Assembly: GCA_026400325.1 (NCBI GenBank)
Contig: JAPLPF010000078.1
Span: 1 to 35,663 of the forward strand
Reading direction: 5' to 3'
From: Rhodobacterales bacterium
GTDB lineage: Bacteria; Pseudomonadota; Alphaproteobacteria; Rhodobacterales; Rhodobacteraceae
DNA length: 35,663 bases
Below, one piece after another: positions 24,817 through 31,629 of this stretch. Both the position numbers and the translations under genes were made by a program. Numbering within the stretch: the first letter of the stretch is position 1; each line of letters starts with the position of its first letter. The notes under the pieces were generated by a model. The model saw only the letters and a program-made list of their open reading frames with translations. It searched no databases and was not told the origin of the DNA.

Positions 24817-25166
24817 CACAAGGGCGGGATCACCCTGTTGCGACCATGGCCGCCTTGCAGGGAAACGACTTTCGACCAGACTGCACCCGGATTGAGTCCA
24901 ACCTTTACATGGACGCCGCGGATGAACCCACAAAAGCCGGTGAACCCTGGCAGCGTCACACCACCTTCCGGCAGTCGCACCCGTCGACCCGATTGCGCAG
25001 ACCAGATGCTGTCGCCGCGCCGACCTTGCAACAAGGCCCCGGGATGGGTCTTCGTGCCGTGAATTGATCGCTCGACACTGGGCTGCCGGGCGAAAGCCCT
25101 TGACCTTTGCCCGGCCCTGTCGTTGAAGCACCGCTGATCGGCGAAGATCGGCATGGTGGTTGGCCT
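24817..25166 (+). other. 350-bp intergenic region upstream of yidC
   Basis: I see no convincing gene here. A 73-codon plus-strand frame (24846-25067) has no recognisable domain and looks like chance in GC-rich DNA. Near the right end GCCGGGC (25085-25091) and GCCCGGC (25109-25115), extended by AAAG/CTTT with a one-base bulge, form a stem. It overlaps a -35-like TTGACC at 25100-25105. No good -10 follows at the usual distance (TTGAAG), so the yidC promoter is only suggested. Confidence 0.5.
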
Positions 25167-26924
25167 ATGGAAGAACAGAACAACAAGAACCTGATCCTGG
25201 CGATGGTACTGTCCGCTGTGGTCATGATCGTCTGGTTCGTGCTATTTCCGCCACCCGAGCCGCCAGCGGATCTGGCAGCGCCCACCGCCGTTGAAGTTGC
25301 CGCGGATCCGGCAGTGACACCGGCACCAGAGGCAGCACCGGCCGGGACCGAGACGATTGCCCCGGTGCCCGAGGCTGCCCGCCTTGCGATCGACGCGCCA
25401 AAGGTATCCGGCTCGCTTTCGCTTCTGGGCGGGCGGATCGACGATCTTACCCTGAACAAATACCGCGAGACGCTGGAACCTGGCTCACCGACCGTCAGGT
25501 TGCTGGAGCCGGTTGGTGATGTCCTGCCCTATTATTCGGTTTTCGGCTGGCTGCCCGGCACCGGGCTTGAGGCTGCAGATGTCCCGGGTGCCATGACCGA
25601 ATGGCAGCTTGCGTCAGGCAGCACGCTTGCGCCCGACCAGCCGGTGACCCTGCGCTGGCAGAACGCCAAGGGCCTGACCTTCCTGCGCGAAATCGCGGTC
25701 GACGAGGACTACATGTTCACCGTCACCGACACGGTCGAGAACACCTCGACCGCCCCGGTGGCGCTGCAGCATTACGGAATCATCGCCCGGCATGGCCTGC
25801 CCAAATTGCAGAAGATTTTCGTCGTCCACGAAGGCGCCGTCGCGCGCGCGGATGGCGAATTGACCGAAACCGACTATGCCGACATGACCGAGTTCGAGGT
25901 CAGCCCGAACGAAGGTGTCCCCGCAAAAGTGACCGAAGCGATGGTCGACGGCTGGGTCGGCTTTACCGACCACTACTGGATGACCACGCTGATCCCCGAA
26001 CAGGGCAAGCCCTACAAGCAGGTGCTGAAGTATGTGCCTCAGGCCGGGATTTACCAGGCGGAGGTACGCCCGCCGGCAGTCAGCCTGGCACCCGGGGACA
26101 AGACGACATCGTCGATCCGGCTTTTCGCCGGGGCCAAGGAATGGGAAACGATCCGCAGCTACCAGAATGATGAGGGGATTGCGGGTTTCCTGGATTCGAT
26201 CGACTGGGGCTGGTTCTTCTTCCTCACCAAGCCGATCTTTGCCGTGCTGCACTGGCTGCATGGTCTGATCGGCAACATGGGTGTCGCCATCATTGCGCTG
26301 ACCTTCGTGCTCAAGCTGATCGTGCTGCCGCTTGCGTACAAATCCTATGTCTCGATGGCGCGGATGAAAGAACTGCAACCCGAGATGGAGGCCCTGAAGG
26401 AACGCGCCGGCGACGACAAGCAGAAGATCCCGATCTTCTTCAGCCTTTACAAGGTGATCTTCGTCACGATCGAACTTCGGCACGCGCCGTTCTTCGGCTG
26501 GCTGAACGACCTTTCGGCGCCGGACACGTCGTCACTGTTCAACGTCTTCGGCCTTATGCCCTGGGATGCGCCAGCAGCCGGCACGATCCTGCATCTGATC
26601 TTCATCGGCGTGCTGCCAATCCTGCTTGGTATCAGCATGTGGTTGCAGCAAAAACTGAATCCGGCCCCCGCCGATCCGGTTCAGCAGCAGATCTTTGCCT
26701 GGATGCCCTGGGTGTTCATGTTCATGTTGGGCGGCTTCGCCAGCGGTCTGGTGATCTACTGGATCACCAACAACACGATCACCTTCACCCAGCAGTACCT
26801 GATCATGTGGAACCATGGCAAACGCCCGGACATCTTTGGCAATATCAAGGCGGCCAAGGTGGCAAGGGCAGCGGCCAAAGCGCCAGATCCTGCCCCGACA
26901 CCTCCGAAAAAGGGCAAGAAGTGA
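25167..26924 (+). CDS. yidC: membrane protein insertase YidC
   Basis: This is a 585-residue YidC of the Gram-negative type. It has an N-terminal membrane anchor (NKNLILAMVLSAVVMIVWFV), a large periplasmic beta domain (about 60-350) and a C-terminal five-helix core. The core includes WGWFFFLTKPIFAVLHWLH, MGVAIIALTFVLKLIVLPLAYKSY, HAPFFGWLNDLSAPD and GLVIYWITNNTIT. It inserts and folds inner-membrane proteins alone or with SecYEG. The tail is basic (PTPPKKGKK). ATG 25167 is the natural N-terminus; an upstream TTG extension adds non-homologous residues. The start has only a weak ribosome binding site. Its usual partner yidD lies 1.4 kb downstream on the opposite strand rather than directly upstream. 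Confidence 0.97.
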   Translation: MEEQNNKNLILAMVLSAVVMIVWFVLFPPPEPPADLAAPTAVEVAADPAVTPAPEAAPAGTETIAPVPEAARLAIDAPKVSGSLSLLGGRIDDLTLNKYRETLEPGSPTVRLLEPVGDVLPYYSVFGWLPGTGLEAADVPGAMTEWQLASGSTLAPDQPVTLRWQNAKGLTFLREIAVDEDYMFTVTDTVENTSTAPVALQHYGIIARHGLPKLQKIFVVHEGAVARADGELTETDYADMTEFEVSPNEGVPAKVTEAMVDGWVGFTDHYWMTTLIPEQGKPYKQVLKYVPQAGIYQAEVRPPAVSLAPGDKTTSSIRLFAGAKEWETIRSYQNDEGIAGFLDSIDWGWFFFLTKPIFAVLHWLHGLIGNMGVAIIALTFVLKLIVLPLAYKSYVSMARMKELQPEMEALKERAGDDKQKIPIFFSLYKVIFVTIELRHAPFFGWLNDLSAPDTSSLFNVFGLMPWDAPAAGTILHLIFIGVLPILLGISMWLQQKLNPAPADPVQQQIFAWMPWVFMFMLGGFASGLVIYWITNNTITFTQQYLIMWNHGKRPDIFGNIKAAKVARAAAKAPDPAPTPPKKGKK

Positions 26925-27691
26925 ACGGGACAGGGACAGGGCGGGTCGCGCACCTGGTGCGCCACCCGATCAAGTCGGCAGGCTTTGAACAGGTGGAAAA
27001 GGCCGCGCTGACCCCGGGCGCGGCTTTCCCTTTTGATCGGGTCTGGGCCGTGGCCCATGCCGCTGCCCGTCTGACCGAACCCCTGACCTGGGCGCCAAAG
27101 CTGCAGTTTCTGCGCGGTTGGGGGTCGGCCGACCTGATGGCGATTTCCTGCACCTCGGATCCCGAGGCGCGGGCAGTCACGCTGTCGCACCCCCGCCGTC
27201 CGACCGAAAGCTTTCGCCCGTATGACGCTGCCGACGCCGCCCGGATGCTGGACTGGCTGCGCCCGCTCTGGCCGGAAAACCGGCCGGAACCGGCCCGGGT
27301 GGTGGCGGTGCCCGGTCAGGCCTTGACCGATCAGGACCAGCCGCTGGTGTCGATCAACGCGCTGTCTTCGCTGGCAGACCTGTCGGCGCGGATGGGGCGG
27401 GACCTGTCGCTCCACCGGTGGCGTGGGAACATCTGGGTCGACGGCTGGGAACCCTGGGCCGAGCTGGAACTCGTTGGACAGGAAATCACCGTCGGGTCGG
27501 CCCGGCTGCGGGTGGAAGAACCCATCGGCCGCTGCCGCGCGACCGGCGCGAACCCCGAGACCGGGACCCAGGATGCCGACACGATGGAAGCGTTGGAGAC
27601 GGGGTTTGGCCACACCGATTTCGGCGTCTTCGCCCGTGTTATCGCCGGTGGCACGGTTGGCCTTGGCGATGAGGCCCGCGCATGGGGATGA
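26921..27691 (+). CDS. MOSC-domain protein
   Basis: This is a 256-residue protein with an N-terminal MOSC_N-like beta barrel (RVAHLVRHPIKSAGFEQVE) and a C-terminal MOSC domain. The C-terminal domain has LVSINALSSL, HRWRGNIWVDG and the Cys-containing PIGRC205RATGANPETG, where the cysteine is the proposed sulfur/molybdenum-cofactor ligand. MOSC proteins carry or transfer sulfur to the molybdenum cofactor; the precise acceptor is unknown. The start is GTG 26921, overlapping the yidC stop by four bases. The gene overlaps yihA by 10 bp, so yidC, MOSC and yihA form one transcript. Confidence 0.9.
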   Translation: MNGTGTGRVAHLVRHPIKSAGFEQVEKAALTPGAAFPFDRVWAVAHAAARLTEPLTWAPKLQFLRGWGSADLMAISCTSDPEARAVTLSHPRRPTESFRPYDAADAARMLDWLRPLWPENRPEPARVVAVPGQALTDQDQPLVSINALSSLADLSARMGRDLSLHRWRGNIWVDGWEPWAELELVGQEITVGSARLRVEEPIGRCRATGANPETGTQDADTMEALETGFGHTDFGVFARVIAGGTVGLGDEARAWG

Positions 27692-28332
27692 CGTTCACTC
27701 TTGCGGATGATCCCGCGGACGAGGATCGCGAAACCGGACGGCTGCTTTTTGCCGGGCCGGTGACCTTTGTCAAAGGCGTGGTGGCGATGTCGGGTCTGCC
27801 ACCGGCAGACCGGGTGGAGGTGTGTTTTGCCGGACGCTCAAACGTCGGGAAATCAAGCCTGATCAACGCGCTGACGGGCCGAAAGACGCTTGCAAGGGCG
27901 TCGAACACGCCGGGGCGGACGCAAGAGATCAACTACTTCGCCTTGGGCGACACGCGCTATCTGGTCGACCTGCCCGGCTATGGCTATGCCGAGGCCCCCG
28001 TGGCCATCGTCGCCAAATGGCAGGCGCTTCTGCGGCAGTATCTGGCAGGTCGCCAGACCCTGCGCCGCGCCTTTGTTCTGATCGACGCGCGGCACGGGAT
28101 CAAGGCGGTGGACGCCGAAATCCTTGCGCTTCTGGACCGCTCGGCGGTGACGTTCCAGGCGGTTCTTACCAAGGTCGACAAGATCAACCGGGTTGACCGC
28201 GAGGCGGTGATCGAGCAGGTCAAGGGCGCATTGGCCAGTCATCCGGCGGCCTATCCGCAGATCGTGGTCACCAGTTCGGAAAAGGGCGAAGGGGTCGAGA
28301 CCTTGCGCGCGATCATCGCGACGCTGGAGTAA
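27682..28332 (+). CDS. yihA: ribosome biogenesis GTPase YihA/YsxC (EngB)
   Basis: This is a 216-residue GTPase of the EngB family, needed for large-subunit assembly in other bacteria. The G1 motif is G51-RSNVGKSS, the G2/switch I is NTPGRTQEINYF, G3 is DLPGYGYAEA, G4 is TKVDK and G5 is SSEKGEG. The length is normal. It overlaps the MOSC gene by 10 bp. The stop faces yidD across a 36-bp gap that contains a terminator hairpin. In related bacteria argB commonly follows this gene; here it does not. Confidence 0.96.
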   Translation: MGMTFTLADDPADEDRETGRLLFAGPVTFVKGVVAMSGLPPADRVEVCFAGRSNVGKSSLINALTGRKTLARASNTPGRTQEINYFALGDTRYLVDLPGYGYAEAPVAIVAKWQALLRQYLAGRQTLRRAFVLIDARHGIKAVDAEILALLDRSAVTFQAVLTKVDKINRVDREAVIEQVKGALASHPAAYPQIVVTSSEKGEGVETLRAIIATLE

Positions 28333-28335
28333 GGG

Positions 28336-28367
28336 ACAAAAACCTCAAACCAGAACTCTGATCTGGT
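28336..28367 (-). terminator. intrinsic terminator of rpmH-rnpA-yidD
   Basis: ACCAGA (28349-28354) and TCTGGT (28362-28367) pair around a 7-base loop just after the yidD stop. On the minus strand the stem is followed by TTGAGGTTTTTGT, giving a run of five T. It is correctly oriented for yidD. For the convergent yihA transcript there is no U-run, so any termination there would be weaker. Confidence 0.7.
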
Positions 28368-28368
28368 C

Positions 28369-28617
28369 CTACCGGGTCGCGTCGAATTCAGCGTCCGCCC
28401 CCGGAACCGGGTCATAGCCATGTCCGCCCCAGGGATGACAGCGGCAAAGGCGATGGACGGTCAGATACCCACCCCTGAGCGCCCCATGCCGGTCAAGCGC
28501 CTCCAGCGCATAGGCCGAACAGGTCGGCTGATACCGGCAGCCATGCCCAACCCAGGGCGACAGGACCAGACGATAGGCCCGGACCGGCAGCGCAAGGACA
28601 TGGGCCAGGGGGGTCAT
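28369..28617 (-). CDS. yidD: membrane protein insertion efficiency factor YidD
   Basis: This is an 82-residue protein with the full family pattern. An amphipathic N-terminus (YRLVLSPWVG) precedes CRYQPTCSAYALEAL, and the C-terminal CRCHPWGGHGYDPVP is nearly universal. It assists YidC at the inner membrane. Its ATG overlaps the rnpA stop by four bases (ATGA), which indicates translational coupling in an rpmH-rnpA-yidD operon. yidC itself is not the next gene but lies on the opposite strand. Confidence 0.95.
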   Translation of the reverse strand: MTPLAHVLALPVRAYRLVLSPWVGHGCRYQPTCSAYALEALDRHGALRGGYLTVHRLCRCHPWGGHGYDPVPGADAEFDATR

Positions 28618-29054
28618 GACTTGACCCTGTGGACCGACTGCAAGGCCTGCTCCAGATCAGTGCAAAGGTCGCTGTAGGGACGAGTGACCGTCGCCTCGGG
28701 CCGCGCGACTAGAACATAGTCCCAGCCGGGGCGGGCACGCGCAGACAGCACCTCTCTTGCCAGGGCGCGAAGCCGGCGCTTGGCACGGTTCCGCAGGACG
28801 GCGTTCCCGATCTTCTTTGATGCGGTGAAACCGACCCTGACGGTTTGCCCGCCATCCGCCCTGTCCCGCGCTTGCAGCAGAAACCCGTTCGTTCCCTGCC
28901 GACGCGCCGAAGCGGCCTTCAGAAAATCTGCCCTCTTGGCCATGACGCAAAGCAAAGCCGCCGAAGAACCGGCGGGAGCGTCGGCAGTTACGCCTTTCCC
29001 CTGGTTCTCCGGCGGCAGGATCTTGCCACCCCCAGCCCCCGCGGGGGCAGGCAT
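28614..29054 (-). CDS. rnpA: ribonuclease P protein component
   Basis: The core from about MAKRADFLKAASARRQGT through VRVGFTASKKIGNAVLRNRAKRRLRAL is clearly RnpA, the protein subunit of RNase P that matures tRNA 5' ends. RNRAKRRLR is the RNA-binding signature. The start is uncertain. ATG 29054 overlaps the rpmH stop (TGATG) and gives 146 residues with a Pro/Gly/Ala-rich extension. ATG 28943 gives 109 residues and no extension. Neither has a clear ribosome binding site. In the extension 11 of 36 codons end in A or T, and it contains a strong RNA hairpin, so it may be non-coding. Many RnpA proteins of this group are annotated with such extensions, so I give the longer form. Confidence 0.88.
   Translation of the reverse strand: MPAPAGAGGGKILPPENQGKGVTADAPAGSSAALLCVMAKRADFLKAASARRQGTNGFLLQARDRADGGQTVRVGFTASKKIGNAVLRNRAKRRLRALAREVLSARARPGWDYVLVARPEATVTRPYSDLCTDLEQALQSVHRVKS
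28958..29015 (-). promoter_or_regulatory. RNA hairpin between rpmH and the RnpA core, attenuator-like
   Basis: On the transcript, CCGCCGGAGAACC (29015 to 29003) pairs over all 13 positions (one G-U) with GGTTCTTCGGCGG (28970 to 28958), leaving a 32-base loop. The 3' arm is followed by CTTTGCTTTGCG, which is T-rich for this DNA, and then ATG 28943. This resembles a partial terminator or an element controlling rnpA translation. A 14-bp palindrome GCCCCCGCGGGGGC lies just upstream at 29035-29048. Confidence 0.5.
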
Positions 29055-29188
29055 CAGGCAGTCAGCTTGTGACGGCCCTTGGCGCGGCGAGCTGCCAGCA
29101 CCAGACGTCCGTTCTTGGTTGCCATGCGCGCACGGAAACCATGGCGGCGCTTGCGAACCAGGTTCGACGGTTGAAATGTGCGCTTCAT
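29054..29188 (-). CDS. rpmH: 50S ribosomal protein L34
   Basis: The 44-codon frame translates from ATG 29188 as [18 protein letters not shown], then [13 protein letters not shown] and [13 protein letters not shown], a complete and canonical L34. L34 is a small, very basic protein of the large ribosomal subunit. It is the first gene of the rpmH-rnpA-yidD operon. Its stop codon TGA overlaps a possible ATG of rnpA. A plausible promoter with TTGACT lies about 90 bp upstream. Confidence 0.97.
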   Translation of the reverse strand: MKRTFQPSNLVRKRRHGFRARMATKNGRLVLAARRAKGRHKLTA

Positions 29189-29253
29189 CGCGGTTCTCCA
29201 TTCGACATGCCCGAACCCCGGATGGATTCGAGGGCCCTTAACTTGAAGCCCGT

Positions 29254-29282
29254 CCTTTACGGGCGGTTTCGGCGCAAGTCAA
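29254..29282 (-). promoter_or_regulatory. candidate rpmH promoter
   Basis: On the minus strand TTGACT (29282 to 29277) is a near-perfect -35 element, followed after 17 bases by TAAAGG (29259 to 29254) as a weak -10. Transcription would begin near 29247 and give a leader of about 60 bases before rpmH. The -10 sits in a small hairpin (GCCCGT/ACGGGC, 29248-29264). Position and spacing fit; the -10 is poor. Confidence 0.4.
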
Positions 29283-29445
29283 CGCGCGGCGCGCGCTTTT
29301 CCTGCAACATTTCGGAGGTCTTGTCGTGGAAGTGTTTCAGGGGCGCGCAAAAGCCGGTTTGCGCGATCAAGGCAGCGTGAAGCCCCCTGTCCAACCGGTG
29401 CCGCATGGGTCATCGTCCCCGTTCATGAATGGAAAGCCCCAGACG

Positions 29446-30180
29446 ATGCAAGCGCAGGATCCCGCACCCACTGGCAATGGCTGGCTGAAGCAGGTGCCTG
29501 TCCTCGTCATTCTTGCCGTCGCCCTTGCCGGCGCGGTCTTCTTTCGCGACCAGCTCAGCTTCGAGACCCTGGCGCGCCACCGCGAGACGCTGATCGCCTT
29601 TCGCGATGCGCATTACCTTGTGACGGTCGCGGGCTTCATTGCGGCCTACATCGCGATCGTGGCGCTAAGTCTGCCGGGGGGCACGGTGGCCACTCTGACC
29701 GGCGGGTTTCTGTTCGGGCTTTTCCCGGGGGTGATCTTCAACGTGATCGGGGCGTCCGGCGGGGCGATCCTGATCTTTCTGGCCGTCCGTCACGGCTTTG
29801 GTGACCGGCTGGCGCAGCGGGTCGCGTCCGGGGGCGGCAAGGCGGCACGGCTCATGGCAGCCTTGCGCGAAAACGAATGGTCGGTCCTGTTTCTCATGCG
29901 GCTGGTTCCGCTTGTGCCCTTTGTCCTGTCAAACCTCATCCCCGCCCTTGTCGGCACCAGCCTGTGGCGGTTCGCGGTTTCGACCTGCCTTGGCATCATC
30001 CCCGGTGCGCTGGTCTTTACCTCGGTCGGGTCGGGCCTGGGCGAGGTTTTCGCCCGGGGCGAGACCCCGGACCTGGGCATCATCTTCACCCCGCCCATTC
30101 TGTTGCCACTGCTGGGGCTGGCCACGCTGGCCGCCTTGCCGATGGTGCTGAAGGCCTTGCGCAAGCGAGATTTCGAATGA
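29446..30180 (+). CDS. TVP38/TMEM64 (DedA/SNARE-associated) family membrane protein
   Basis: This is a 244-residue integral membrane protein with about six hydrophobic segments. The conserved LSLPGGTVATLTGGFLFG and the FNVIGASGGAILIFLAVRHGFG region identify the VTT-domain family. The later FLMRLVPLVPFVLSNLIPALVG and FAVSTCLGIIPGALVFTSVGSGLG carry the usual re-entrant Arg/Pro motifs. Some relatives move phospholipids across the membrane or affect membrane potential; the function here is unknown. ATG 29446 is preferred because GGAAAG lies nine bases upstream; ATG 29425 is an alternative. It overlaps the next gene by four bases (ATGA), so the two proteins are probably made together. Confidence 0.88.
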   Translation: MQAQDPAPTGNGWLKQVPVLVILAVALAGAVFFRDQLSFETLARHRETLIAFRDAHYLVTVAGFIAAYIAIVALSLPGGTVATLTGGFLFGLFPGVIFNVIGASGGAILIFLAVRHGFGDRLAQRVASGGGKAARLMAALRENEWSVLFLMRLVPLVPFVLSNLIPALVGTSLWRFAVSTCLGIIPGALVFTSVGSGLGEVFARGETPDLGIIFTPPILLPLLGLATLAALPMVLKALRKRDFE

Positions 30181-31592
30181 CCCGCATCGACACGGATATC
30201 TGCGTCATCGGCGCAGGCTCGGGCGGGCTTTCGGTCGCGGCCGGGGCCGTGCAGATGGGTGCGCGGGTTGTCCTGATCGAAGCCGGCGAGATGGGCGGCG
30301 ACTGCCTGAACGCGGGCTGTGTGCCGTCCAAGGCGCTGATCGCGGCCGCGAAAGCGGCCGAGGCGCAGCGTCGCGGCTTTCATGGTGTGGCCGGAATGGA
30401 ACCGGTGGTAGATTTCGGCGCCGTCAAGGACCATGTCGCCGCGGTGATCGCAGGGATCGCCCCGGTCGACAGTCAGGAACGGTTCGAGGGGCTCGGCTGC
30501 ACGGTCATTCGCGCCTTCGCCCGCTTCACCGCCCCGCGTGAAGTGACGGCTGGTGATACGGTAATCCGCGCCCGCCGCTTCGTGATTGCCACCGGGTCGC
30601 GCCCTTTTGTGCCGCCCGTTCAGGGGGCCGACAGCGTTCCCTTTCTGACCAACGAGACGATCTTTGCCCTGCGCGACCGCCCGACCCATCTGATCGTCAT
30701 CGGGGGTGGGCCGATCGGGGTGGAAATGGCACAGGCCCATCGGCGGCTGGGCTGTGAAGTGACGGTGATCGAGGGCGCCAGGATTCTGGGCCGTGAGGAT
30801 CCCGAGCTTGCCAAGGTCGTCATCAGCGCGCTTGAGGCCGAAGGGGTCACCCTGATCGAGGGCCAGCCCGTTGTCCGGCTTGCCGGATCGGCCGGCGCGG
30901 TCGAAGTCACCCTGGGCGACGGCCAGCAGATCAAGGGCAGCCACGTCCTGATGGCCGTGGGGCGCAAGGTTGCGCTGGACGGGATGGGACTGGAGGCGGC
31001 GGGGATCGCCCATACACCAAAGGGTGTGACGGTCGATGCACGTCTGCGCAGCACCAACCGCCGCGTCTTTGCCGTGGGTGATGCGGCCGGTGGTCTGCAG
31101 TTCACCCATGTCGCAGGCTGGCACGCCGGGATCGTCATCCGGCAGGCCGTGCTTGGTCTGCCCGCCAGGGCCGACCCGCGCGCGATCCCGCGGGCAACCT
31201 ATACCGACCCGGAACTGGCCCAGGTGGGCCTGACCGAAGCAGAGGCGCGCGCGGCCCATGGTGCTGCGCTGACCGTGGTCCGCGCCAATTTCGCCCATAA
31301 CGACCGCGCCCAGACAGAAGGCAAGGCCAAGGGTCTGATCAAGGTCATGGTGGTCAAGGGCCGTCCGGTCGGGGCCGGCATCGTCGGCCCGCGGGCGGGT
31401 GAGCTGGTGGCACTTTGGGCGCTGGCGATCAGCGCGCGGCTGAAGATGTCGGCCATCGCGGGCATGGTCGCCCCCTACCCCACGCTGGGCGAGGTGTCGA
31501 AACGTGCGGCTGGAGCCTATTTTTCCCCGAAACTCTTTGATAACCCTGCACTGATGCGTCTGGTGCGGTTCGTGCAGCGCTGGATTCCCTGA
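30177..31592 (+). CDS. FAD-dependent pyridine nucleotide-disulfide oxidoreductase (Lpd/MerA-like)
   Basis: This is a 471-residue class I flavoprotein disulfide reductase. It has the FAD motif G12-AGSGG and the redox disulfide G-D-C43-LNAG-C48-VPSK. The NAD(P) motif is VIGGGPIGVEMAQ, the second FAD motif is RVFAVGDAAGG, and a C-terminal dimerisation domain follows. In dihydrolipoamide dehydrogenase the C-terminal base is His in HPTLSE; here the aligned residue is Y434 in Y-P-T-L-G-E439. Mercuric reductase also has Tyr at this place, but the metal-binding N-terminal domain and C-terminal Cys pair of MerA are absent. It is therefore neither a standard Lpd nor MerA. The ATGA overlap with the TVP38 gene suggests a joint membrane-redox role. 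Confidence 0.88.
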   Translation: MTRIDTDICVIGAGSGGLSVAAGAVQMGARVVLIEAGEMGGDCLNAGCVPSKALIAAAKAAEAQRRGFHGVAGMEPVVDFGAVKDHVAAVIAGIAPVDSQERFEGLGCTVIRAFARFTAPREVTAGDTVIRARRFVIATGSRPFVPPVQGADSVPFLTNETIFALRDRPTHLIVIGGGPIGVEMAQAHRRLGCEVTVIEGARILGREDPELAKVVISALEAEGVTLIEGQPVVRLAGSAGAVEVTLGDGQQIKGSHVLMAVGRKVALDGMGLEAAGIAHTPKGVTVDARLRSTNRRVFAVGDAAGGLQFTHVAGWHAGIVIRQAVLGLPARADPRAIPRATYTDPELAQVGLTEAEARAAHGAALTVVRANFAHNDRAQTEGKAKGLIKVMVVKGRPVGAGIVGPRAGELVALWALAISARLKMSAIAGMVAPYPTLGEVSKRAAGAYFSPKLFDNPALMRLVRFVQRWIP

Positions 31593-31629
31593 GGCCGAAC
31601 AGGCACGTTTCGGGACAAGGAAGTTTCGG

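Noticed and set aside
24846-25067. 73-codon frame upstream of yidC
   Set aside because: No domain, no ribosome binding site and no codon bias; likely chance.
30177-31592. Mercuric reductase
   Set aside because: The redox Cys pair and Tyr position fit, but the N-terminal heavy-metal domain and C-terminal Cys pair are absent and no mer genes are nearby.
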